Source of the DNA: Chrysomallon squamiferum
Lineage: Eukaryota; Mollusca; Gastropoda; Neomphalida; Peltospiridae
Direction: 5' to 3'
DNA length: 62,000 nt
Assembly (NCBI GenBank): GCA_012295275.1
Contig: CM022670.1
Span: forward strand, 20,354,198-20,416,197
Below, one piece after another: positions 1-62,000 of this stretch; within the stretch, counting starts at the first letter, position 1; the number at the start of each line of letters is the position of its first letter. Below the pieces are notes generated by a model that worked only from the letters and a program-made list of their open reading frames with translations, was not told the DNA's origin and searched no databases. A program made the translations under genes and the position numbers.

Positions 1-51811
<51,811 letters not shown>

Positions 51812-54800
51812 CTATAAATAAACCAAATTTTTAGATATATACATAACTTTAACAAATTTTAATGAATACAGAGCAATAGTCTTAATCTGAAATGAACTAA
51901 AAAAGAGTTAATAAGCAAGTTGGCAAAAAAAACAACAACAAAAAAACAAAAACAAAAGGGGGGCATATTTGATGTTTCATTGGCCATTTTGAATTAGTCT
52001 TGTTTGGACTGGAACCCATCATCCAAATATCATTAAGGGTTCAAGACATCATTGTAGTGGCTATATCTACAATACTGGAGGTGGCTGTTATAGTAGTAGC
52101 AGCAATGATGATGATGATGGTGGCAGATGAAACAGGAATGATTGCTATAACAATACAATTGACAGTATTTGTGTTAATCAGAAGTAACAGAAGTAGAGAA
52201 TTGGGTTATGTTAATTGTTCTTTAGATTAATAATAATAACAGTATTTGTAATGGAAGGAATTATAACGGTAATGTTAGTTACAGAAATAGAGGAATCAAT
52301 GATATTGTGATGCTGCTAAATACAGACACAAATCTACTCACATTCATCCACCTACATACAAAAATACCCACTAAATCTCACAAGTACACACCCAGTGTAC
52401 ATTATGCTATAAAAAAAGATATACCTTCAAAAAATTGAAATTATTATAGTTCAAGTAAACAATAAATAAAATAAGAACAAAAAAAAAACAAAAATAAATA
52501 ACCCCCAAAATACCCAAAACAAAATGAAAACAAACGATTTATATTTCACATTTTTTTTTTTTTGAAATAGTATTATACATTATTTTAAAAAATATTTTTT
52601 TTCTTTTTTCTTTAAATATTTATTTTTAAAATGAACAGCTAAACTAATATCAATGTCTGCCAGATATCCAAGGTTATAAAAAGCCTAGAAGAAATAAAAA
52701 ATAAATGAATTTTCCCTTGGCTTTTGGCTGCAATTCCATATTATAAGATTATAAGTGACAAGGGATTTGAAACGACTCTCAAAGATATTGCAGTTATAAA
52801 TACTTCAGAAATGTCAAGTTGTAAGACAGTCATATGACAGCCAAATACGGAGTTTAAAAGACAAGCGATTATTAAGAAGAACAAGTTCTGAGTAAAGTTT
52901 ATTGAGCATTAGTATACATTGTTTGTGCTGATGTTTCTGACTGCATGGGAGAGGTATGTGTGGGTGTGAGTCTAAATGTGTGTATGTGGTTTTGTGTGTG
53001 TATGTGTGATATGTTTATATCTTTGTCTATATATGTGTATCCATGTGTATACAGTATGTATATACATTTTGATTTTTAGAAAAAAGATGACATGAATGAA
53101 TCAGCTGAAAAGTAAATTTATAATTTCAGTAATAATTATATTAACAATGCCTAGAACAACAACAACAACAACAATAATAATAAAAACAGTAATAATAATA
53201 ATAATAAATAATTATAGTAATTATCATCATCAACATCATCATTACCATTATCACCATCATCATCACCAACATCACCATTCTCATAATAATAATTAAAAAT
53301 AAAATTGAATGAAATAAAATACAAATACAATTAACTAAAATAACTAAAATTATATAAAATACATTTTTTTTTTTTTGCAGGATTAATGTGATCTTATTAT
53401 CAGCAATTTATTCCATTTGTCAATTTTTTATGGTTCTTTTAGTTTTTTTTTTTTTTTTTTTTGTTTAATGAATGATTTTTAGCCTGGTAACATTAATGTG
53501 ATGAAAAAATGTTCCAACCATAATATTACTTGTCATTTTAAGTTCATTTGGTGCAAATTATTTCTGACAGAAATTTACACAGCAAAAATTGGTACTTAAG
53601 AAATAAAAACACTTGAACATCAATTCAAAACAAAATTATGGATAATAAATGTTATATCAGTATTCTGTCAAATTTTCATCCTGGACTTTTTACACATTAT
53701 TTTTTATTATTTTAACTTCTGGTTGCAGAATAAATGTCAAAATAACTTTTACAAAATTGCTGTGAAAAAAAAAAATAAAAAAAAAAAAAATTCATAAAAT
53801 ATAATAAAACAAAAAAGTATAAAAATCACAGATTTCTTGAAAAGTCAATAAAAATATAAAGAAAAAAAAATTTGTCAAGTAAAATATTTTGAAAGCAGTT
53901 AGAATACTAGTCTGATGGGGTTGGGGGATTTCTGTGCACCCAGTGGGTTATATTCTCTTCCAGTAGTGCATTACAACTGATGTTAAAGGCCATAGCTTGG
54001 TTATCTCCTGTTCTTTGAGAAGTTGCAATAAAAAAATCCTTTGCTGCTAGAATGTTTCTTCTTAAGACTCTTTAAAATGAGTTGCGCATAATGTTGCTGT
54101 TGATTTGAAACAGCCAAACCTTCTTGACAGACAGTGGAAAAAAACAACAAAAAAAACACAATTTTAATTTGCTTCTTGAAGGACAGTATAAATATATATT
54201 AAGTTAAATTAATATTTAATCAAAATGATTAACAGGTTTCAATTTTTGACTGAATTTCAACTTGGAGGTAAAAATATTAATTCAGTTCAGTTTCCTGAAT
54301 AATATTTAATAACAATAATCATTCAATTACAAGTATCATCAAACAAAGATACTTGTCTTGCAAAAAATTTGGTGTTCAGGCAAAGAATGAAAAAAGGTTA
54401 GTGAGAGGAAGAGAGACAGGAGAGATTTAAGAGAAATGGCAAGATGTAGATGAAATGAGAGGATATAGGGGGAGAAAGAAAGAGAATGGCATCATTAAAA
54501 GGGTTAATAATGACATCATCAAGTAAACAGCCTATGTCTCAGTCAAATACAAACTCAAGGGTTTTTCATCACACTGTTCTGAGATTACAACAAATTGATT
54601 TTGGTGAAAGATAAACACTAATATTTAGTCATGTTTACACTACAAACACGTTAGATTTCTGTGTGGAAGTGATAAGGTCAGAACCATCCTTTGGGAAATA
54701 GCCTCTGTAGTAATTGTATTTGCATCAGTCAGTGAATTTAATTCATCAGATATTGTCTGGATTTGTAACTTGTTTAAAGATGTACTCAATTACAATTAAT

Positions 54801-56877
54801 TAAAGTATTCAGTCCTAAATGACTTATTAAAATAAAACACTACTGTCATATTAATTTATAATTATTATTATATTAAAGTTAGTTTAATTCTGAACTTCTA
54901 AGTATTATGTCACTCCAATTAATCTTGCTTTAGACAATTAGAGTGTGTCAGAAATGATACCACGGGCTATGAAAAATGGAAAAATCTCCAATACATTTAT
55001 GTCCTTTATATCTGTCTAGAGTATTAGACAATTTGATGACATCATTACGTATAACTGTCATCTCATCAATATCATTTAAGTGAGGGTATGGATGGAGTAA
55101 CTGACATAACAATTCTGCCATAGAAGATAGTTCTTAACTTTCCATTTAATAAAGTTACAGTGTCCATTTTTTTTCAAAACTGTCTCAAAAATCATAGAAA
55201 AACTCCCATTATGGATAAAAACTGTATTGTCAAGATGCCAATCTCCATTTGCTAGCTCAGTACAGAGAAACTTGTTATATCTTCTACAGAAGTGTTAGGA
55301 ACTTGAATGGAATCAGTTTGATCATATTGTTTGAAAGCATGCAAGTTAATTTTTTAATTTTTAATTTATAGGCTTGCCATTTTACTCAAGAATGTATTGT
55401 TCTTATAAAAAAAAAAAGCTGAATTATTAAATTTATTTAAATGTATTTAAAAACATTATTTTTGTTAATGTTTTTTTATTTTATTTTTTTAAATTAAGAA
55501 CTGAAATTCTCAGATGACGGGATTTGACTGATAAAAATGCAGTTCCTATGAATAAATAAACAAATTAGCATTTGAGTAAACCTAAGCCTACATAACAAAA
55601 AGAGTATGACATAACTTAATTATGATTGATTAATAAATTATTACCCAGTGGACTTCTATTTTACATTTTGAAAATGACAGGTGAACTGTTATGAAATGTT
55701 TCTGTGTAATCAGTATGGCAGACAGAGTAAAAAATGTTCATACTTAAACTTTTTCACACTGTATGTTTACCAAGTAGTCTATTGCATAGCTCATATACTG
55801 GTCAGAGGTTAGAGTATTTGTGTGGTGAGTTGAAATTCTTATTGAAATCAAATTCTTTTTTCTCATTCAAGCCAGTGCTCCATGATTCACTTTCTTGTTT
55901 ATGGAGCTGTCCATATAAAACACTCCTTACTGGTAACATTGACATTTGAAAAAAAAAAGATATTGCTGTAATTACTATCATGATTACTGTAACAGATAAA
56001 CAGCACTTCCCATGAATTGGAAATGTATTACCACAGTCTTTGACATACAAACTACAGATGGGGGAAAAAAAGGCAAGAAATAAGACTGTGTAGCACAAAC
56101 AGAAACACAAACACATATACAAACAATCTGCACTCACATACACTAATGCACACACGCACATGCACACGCACACACATGCACACCCCACCCACCCACACCC
56201 CCAACACATACCTATTTGGATACAACAGTTTTTCTGTCAATCTTCAATCATCATTATCACAGTTTTTATTAAGAGCATCTTCACATGCCCTTGTACATAA
56301 TGTATAATTACATGCAGAGAGAGCATTAAAAACAAGACATCAGCTCCCATGAGACTAATAACTAGAATTAAAAATATATATCTCTGCTGGTGCCTTTAAT
56401 GCACAGTGTTTTCTCTGATACAGTTAACATCATTTACAGTACTGGTAAATTAATTTTTTTACAACTACATGTCATTCCATTTAATGACTGAGACGAGAGG
56501 CAGTACAATAGATCATATATTCAAACATGACAGGTTGCAGGATCAGTTCTTTTCAATGGATCTTTTTGGCTATTTCACACACAACCCAGGATTTCACCTA
56601 TTATAACTCATATTCAGATACACATACACTATGACACATATTCAAGTAGTGTTAATATTCAGACAATAATAAACACATAGACACTCATATATATATATTC
56701 AGATGTATGGGCACAGCAAAAATATCATTAGCAAATGTACAGTGTTTGATTTCTTTAACAGAACAATACACCATCAGGTGCAAGGACTGTTTTTTCATGT
56801 TACTCTTAATAATTTGTTTTAATGTTATTTTTCCACATTAGCTTTTTGTTCTTTTCATGTTTAACTATATAACTATA

Positions 56878-57085
56878 TCAAAATATATATGTATTACAGA
56901 TATTGCGAATATCAAAATATACATACATTATACATATCAAAATATATTTGCATTATAGACATCAAAATACATGTGCATTACAGATAACAAAATACACACA
57001 CATTGTAGATATTAAAATGTATATGCATTATTAATATCAAAATTTATACACACCATAGATACCAAAATATATATAAGCATAAGGC
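56878..57085. repeat. 25-bp minisatellite
   Basis: An atcaaaatatatrtgcatta-like unit recurs at 56911, 56936, 56961, 56986, 57011, 57036 and 57061, exactly 25 bp apart, with partial copies on either side (56877 and to about 57180). Non-coding. Confidence 0.9.
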
Positions 57086-58664
57086 AGTAACTACTATCAG
57101 TGTATAGACATATTAAAGATATTAAAATATGTACCCATTATAGATTTTCATGCACATATTATGGATTTCAAAATATATTTATATATTTAATCAAATAGCA
57201 GTAGATTCATACTTGTAATCTTACAGCAAAACTAAGGATGCCAGATTTTCTAGATACTGACCGAACAAATAAGATTATGTGTCACAAGATTTCACTGAAT
57301 GTTTAGATATTGAGTGATTGTATCAAAGTTCCATGAATACAGACTCTTGTATTAACCTTGTCTGAAATCAAAGAGATAATGTATTCATCAAACTGATCCT
57401 GTTTACATCTTAATGTTTCAGTTCTTTGAGTCCAGGACCAGAATAATATGATTATACAAATAAAGGCTTTCAGTTATTTTATTCCATTTTTTTTGGTTTT
57501 GTTGTAGTAATATTGATTTTAGTATTGTATATTATTTTTATTTGTTTTATTTATTTATTTATCATTATCATTATAATTATAATCATCACCATTATTATAT
57601 TTATTATTTAAAAATGTTATTGTTATTATTATTTAATTAATATTACTGGAACTAGCCATCATCATCATTATGATCACATCTTCTTTATTTGCAAACCTCA
57701 AATTCTTTAGTAGTTATAGTAGTAGCAGTAGTAGTAGTTTCAATATTATTATTATTATTTAATTATAATAATAAATATCATCATCATCACAGTAATTATT
57801 ATCATATTATTGGCAACTATTCCTCATTTGCAGATTAATTTAACCTCAGATCTACCAACTTGCATCCACTTTTGAGTTTCACAAAATGGAATCCAAGAAA
57901 AGATAAGAAAGATACATTAGAATACCTTGTTTAAATTTTGACAAACTTAGCTTTAATGCCATAGAAAAAAGTTGTTATAAAATGTCCTGAGAACTGAAGA
58001 TTAAATTATATATTCATAGTTCTTTTTGAAGTATAAATGTCTGGGTTTTTAACACTGTAAATTGAGAGAAAAAAGTATTCTATAGGCCCAATGATGAATT
58101 TTTTATTTTACAAACTGTTCTAAAAATACAATTCAAATCTATTTCAGTTTTCAAAACTAAATAACTAAGTAAGTATCCAACTAAATGTATCATAATAAAG
58201 AAAAAAGGTTTCCAGATTAATGTGAAATCTGTAAACAGATATTTTATATTTACACCTTCCTGCTGAAAATCAATATGTAATATAATATTTATAAATTAAC
58301 TTCCTCATTTTTACATATTTTGTTTTTATACTGATATACCAGACTAATGTATGTCAGTGTTTGTATACTTTCAACTACTAATAAGGAAAAAAGGCCACTG
58401 GTTAGAACAAATAGCTGAAGAATTATAAACCATTGGATCTATTTCCTAAAAGACACTCATTAAACTTTTTCCCATTCAAACCAGACTAACCAGTATTGTG
58501 TTCTTGCTAAATATGTGAAGCTGCTGTTGTTTTATTTCTCTGTGGTTTTTTTTATTAGCAGCAAGTGATTAATTATATGCATTTTCTGCTAGATGGGAAA
58601 GCATACACCATGACCATTAATACATCATGGTGCATTGGTTGGAATGGGAAAGATGGGACACTGC

Positions 58665-58730
58665 AGATTAGTGATCACATGACCCATCATGCTTCAGGCA
58701 ATTGCTCTCTTCACTGAGATACAGACTAAT
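58665..58730 (-). mobile_element. tRNA-derived SINE-like relic
   Basis: On the minus strand TGTATCTCAGTGAAGAGAGC (58704-58723) resembles a tRNA A-box region. ATGGGTCATGTGATCAC (58671-58687) lies where a B box would. The spacing suits a tRNA-related SINE head. The B box is degenerate, so it is a relic and not a tRNA gene. Confidence 0.35.
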
Positions 58731-59906
58731 CCTTTAATGCTGAGAAGATGATCAATAAATATTATTTACATAATCAATATGTCAATAATAAATTGCTGCA
58801 ACAACATAAATTATTTAATTATAATGGAACAATAGTCAGTATGTTGACACAAGAGCAATTTTCATAAAATTCATTAATTTTTATATTTTTATTATTAAAT
58901 TTTGTTACAGTGTGTTATTGTTATGAGCATTTATGACAGGAAAGTTAATCAAGTTTATAAATAAAATTTTATTAATATCTATATGCACAAAATAAGAAAC
59001 CCATTACCTAATAAATAAAAAGAAATTGTATAGTATTCATCTGATTATAAAATTACCTATCTTTTCTTTGATGTGAATTAAAATATGAATATAATTTTAT
59101 TAAACAGTATGACAGATTGTTTAGAATCTGCAACACCATAGCAACTAAAAACAACACATGATGAAGGTTATTCACATATTGAATCTTAACACTGGTTAAC
59201 AGTAGAATTTCATTTATTTTTAATGTTTCTAATTGTTCTACCAATTTTCTTTGTTTCCATTGAATTATCACTAGGAAATGCAATTGTTCTTTTACAAAGG
59301 TCAATCAATTGAACAAACCTAACTATAAGAACTGTGACTGTGCTGAACTATGAAAGCCATTGTTTAGACTATCAATGCTGTCTGTGAACTGCAGACAGTT
59401 ATATATCTGTTCTAATTTATTTTACATTAAATCCACTATGTTGTTTTTGGGGTATCTGGTTACAATGCCATGAAATTTATTTCTTGTTTATTCAATACTA
59501 TATTATTAAACAGATTTTTCTTTTTAATTTCTACTATGATAGTTGTTATAAATCTGGCTGAATATTTTAATATTGTTCTTTTCTTTTCTAGTACATAGTT
59601 TTAGTTACAACTGTAAAAACCACTGCAATTATAACTATGGTAAACTATGATCAAGAGTTTTGGTAAACAGGTAAATGATTTTTTGATTTTTGGGGTTCTA
59701 TTTACCAAAAACACTGACACTTGGAGATCTAGACAAATCATATTTAAAATTGATCCTTCCATCATTTCAAAATAAATCTTATCTCTGTGTGATGCCTGTA
59801 AAAGAGTCAGAGGAAAAAAGTCACAGGAAAAAAAGGGCACAAAATGTATGGGTTTGTAGAGTATTGAATGTGGCATCACAGCATGCATGGGGAAATTGTT
59901 AAGCTT

Positions 59907-60064
59907 ACTGATTAGGCTAGATTAAAGAAAGGGGCTTCATATTGTGCAGGGGTGCTGATTAATTAGGATCAGTTAGGCAGGATTAAAGAAAGAATCTTTA
60001 TATTGGGTCTAGCTTAGGTTTAGCTCACTGATTAGGATAGATTTAAACTAAGGGATTCCTATTG
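59907..60064. repeat. Three-copy degenerate tandem repeat
   Basis: actgattaggctagattaaa-type units starting near 59907, 59953 and 60027 each end in a ttcmtattg-like sequence. Not coding. Confidence 0.7.
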
Positions 60065-60163
60065 TAAATGATTTATAAAATGTCCCAGGTTAAAATGTGT
60101 TTCACTATATATTCTCCAGCTTTCTCTAGTATCAGAAGTATGTTTAATATGGGAGTTATTCAT

Positions 60164-60244
60164 ACCAGTAAGGGTGGTAACAAAATCTGTTATGAGGGGT
60201 TCATGTATACCAAACATATAATTTCTTTGTGGTATTGGGTGGAA
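60164..60244 (+). pseudogene. FLYWCH-like zinc finger fragment
   Basis: The plus-strand frame reads TSKGGNKICYEGFMYTKH then LWYWVE. FLYWCH zinc fingers typically have a S.KG..KL.Y.GY.Y start and a YW.C end; here the Cys after W is not present. FLYWCH fingers are common in MULE-type transposon proteins. The surrounding open frame (60068-60313) has no other recognisable domain, so this is likely a transposon relic in the large intron. Low to moderate certainty. Confidence 0.35.
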
Positions 60245-61107
60245 TATCTACCTAAACCACCAACATTAAAATCAAAGAACATGTGTTTCATCTATCTTTC
60301 ATTTCTAATATAGTTCTTAATATTAATAAAGACTTTTTTCCCCTAGAATCCTCTGTGTGTATCTTTTTATTTGAGCACATAAACTACAAACAACAATGAA
60401 AATGTACTTTTGTTTATGGGTTCATATTTACTGAAAAGAAATCTTCAAGGATTGTTGAAACTTCCTAACATTTTTGAACAAGATACAATAAATCATCCTA
60501 GACTTGTGTATTTAAGGCTGAACAGTTTTGTTAAATTACCTGTCAGTGATAATAGACTAGCTCACAGGTCTTAGTGCATGTAATGGATTGCAGGATCAGA
60601 GTATTCATTGTGAAATGGAATGTGCTTTCTTCTTCATGGTTTTCTTTTTCATAAACATGTGTATCAGAAAACTATGTTAAAATGTCATTAAATACTGACT
60701 GGTTAATTAATTAATTTATTCATTCATTCATTAATAATTAATTCACTAATTCAATGATTCATTCATTCTTCTCTACTATACAGGCCTGGAATTTTCTATT
60801 TTAAGCATTTAATCAGGGGACCTATTATAATGTCTACCCATATCATGTGTTGCATGCCCAGGACAATTTTATATTACTATGTCTGAACACTACTAATGAA
60901 AAAGGATTCACTCTGGGGATTTTTATGTAGGAAAAAATCCCATAAGGGCTTAAAACTGATGACCTAAGGCAGCATTAAAATCTCTTCTCAGACATACTTA
61001 CTAGTTAACAGATGCCAAAATAGTGGACATATGACAGCATTCATATTCATACAGCTAACCAATCAATTTAAGGTCTACTATAATAATATCAGTCTCTAAA
61101 AAACTGT

Positions 61108-61425
61108 TCTGAGACTGAAGATGGAAGGAAGAAATGTTTTATTATCAGTATATTTAATCTGTCATTATAAGATATCGTACATAGTTAAATTAGACTATTA
61201 AAATAATTTTTTACTGAAACTAAAGGGTAAATTGAAGGCAGAAATTAGTTACTAAAACACTCACAACTTTTAATCTGTTGTTGTATCATATGTATGGTAT
61301 GCTAATCAAAGAAATGTTTTCTGAAACTGAAAGGTAAACTGTAGGAAGAAATGAACTAATAAAAACTCAACACATTTATTTTATGGTTATGTGGTTTCAT
61401 ATATATGGTTAAGAACTATGCAGAT
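61108..61425. repeat. Degenerate tandem repeat, about 105-bp period, three copies
   Basis: A ctgaaactraagggtaaa-type motif followed by gaagaaatg-like sequence starts near 61109, 61213 and 61320. Each unit is followed by an aatctgt.rtt-like or related AT-rich stretch. Non-coding. Confidence 0.65.
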
Positions 61426-61554
61426 GAGTAAGCCAATAGCTTCCACATGTTAAGCTAATCTTTTATGATGTGTGGATATGATGTTTTAAATGCACCTATC
61501 ATGGACAGCTTTTGATGAACAAGCTGTTGGACAGTTGGTGGGAAGGGAAATGGC

Positions 61555-61625
61555 CTGATGAGGATTTTTCCTGCAACCCATCATATCTCAGCACTATGTT
61601 CTACTCACTGAACCACTATATAATG
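61555..61625 (-). mobile_element. tRNA-derived SINE-like relic
   Basis: Minus strand TATAGTGGTTCAGTGAGTAG (61601-61620) resembles an A box; TGGGTTGCAGGAAAAATCC (61562-61580) resembles a B box flank. Degenerate. Confidence 0.35.
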
Positions 61626-62000
61626 AAGAAAAACACCAAAAGAAGAGCCAAAAGTGAAAGCCAGTGATTAGTCAGGGAACCAATGGTTGTAAATTGCATT
61701 TTCTTTATGGAAGAGTATGATAAGCCATTGTCTGTTCTTATTTTGATGGGCTGTAATGTTTAATTAACCTGTGTCAGTAAACAATCCTATACATACTTGT
61801 GCAGATTCTCATTTTTACAGTGGTTCCCCATATGGTGTTAGCTCACATTATCATTATACAAAAATATTTAAATACATGCTTTATAAATTGTTGTATTATG
61901 TATTATTATCATTTGTATCATAATTAAATAATTGATGTATCTTAGCTTATGAAGGGTTTATTTCTCTAGTGGATGGATAGAATTATTAGTTTATGTAGAT

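Larger units (their letters stand above)
51812..62000 (-). other. Large 5' intron of the otoferlin gene (open at right edge)
   Basis: No exon encoding the otoferlin N-terminus (start of C2A) was found here on either strand. E1 begins in the middle of a codon, so an upstream exon ending with two bases of a codon must lie beyond 62000. The interval holds GT/CA microsatellites, (AAT)/(CAT) tracts near 53.2 and 57.7 kb, a CA-rich tract at 56.1-56.2 kb, a 25-bp minisatellite, SINE-like relics, a FLYWCH-like fragment and a degenerate 105-bp repeat, listed separately. Nothing else coding was recognised. Confidence 0.7.

Noticed and set aside
53900-54060. Possible N-terminal otoferlin exon on the minus strand
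   Set aside because: Translations in all three minus frames do not match the C2A start and contain stops.
55734-56240. Overlapping plus- and minus-strand frames near a CA-rich tract
   Set aside because: Cys/Val-rich minus-strand frame is translation of CACACG/CACATG repeats; plus-strand frame has no recognisable similarity.

Overview
This is eukaryotic, intron-rich, strongly AT-rich animal DNA. It is dense in (AAT)n, (CA)n/(GT)n, (TTTA)n and homopolymer tracts, which dominate the open frames longer than 60 codons. Its one recognisable protein gene is an otoferlin (type II ferlin) orthologue on the minus strand. Residue-level matches to otoferlin run almost continuously from the end of the C2A domain (51.8 kb) to the start of the C2 domain usually called C2E or C2F (5.8 kb). 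The first and last coding exons lie outside the window on the right and left. An invertebrate is clear from the sequence divergence. A lophotrochozoan, probably a mollusc, is my guess from repeat style and exon sequence, with low confidence.

Layout in transcript order (right to left): 62.0-51.8 kb is a large 5' intron with decayed SINE-like and FLYWCH-like fragments and short minisatellites. 51.8-42.7 kb holds the end of C2A and a variable Ser/Asp-rich linker (E1-E5). 39.6-32.9 kb holds C2B and FerI (E6-E9), including a pair of equal-length, equal-phase alternative exons (E8a/E8b). 32.0-30.1 kb holds C2C (E10-E13). 29.8-25.5 kb holds the ferlin core and FerB (E14-E18). 25.5-21.6 kb is an intron where roughly 200 residues, including the C2D domain of vertebrate otoferlin, should be but are not seen. 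21.6-20.3 kb holds the next C2 domain (E19-E21). 18.7-9.9 kb holds a lysine-rich linker assembled from short exons and three candidate microexons of 12, 18 and 18 nt. 7.5-5.8 kb holds the DW.HTF exon, a frameshifted exon and the start of the next C2 domain (E27-E29). 5.8-0 kb is the following intron, running off the left edge.

The joined exons give about 4.08 kb of coding sequence. Every junction has AG/GT borders and matching phases. The two exceptions to a straightforward reading are E8a/E8b, which must be alternatives, and E28, which is one base short. Otoferlin is a tail-anchored multi-C2 protein that acts as a Ca2+-dependent sensor or tether in synaptic vesicle exocytosis. The most interesting points are the apparent mutually exclusive C2B exons, the missing C2D block (in phase if skipped), the microexons in the linker, and non-host-like plus-strand fragments inside introns: a decayed Rep/NS-like reading frame at 26.5-27.4 kb and short otoferlin-like peptides at 23.1 and 25.1 kb.
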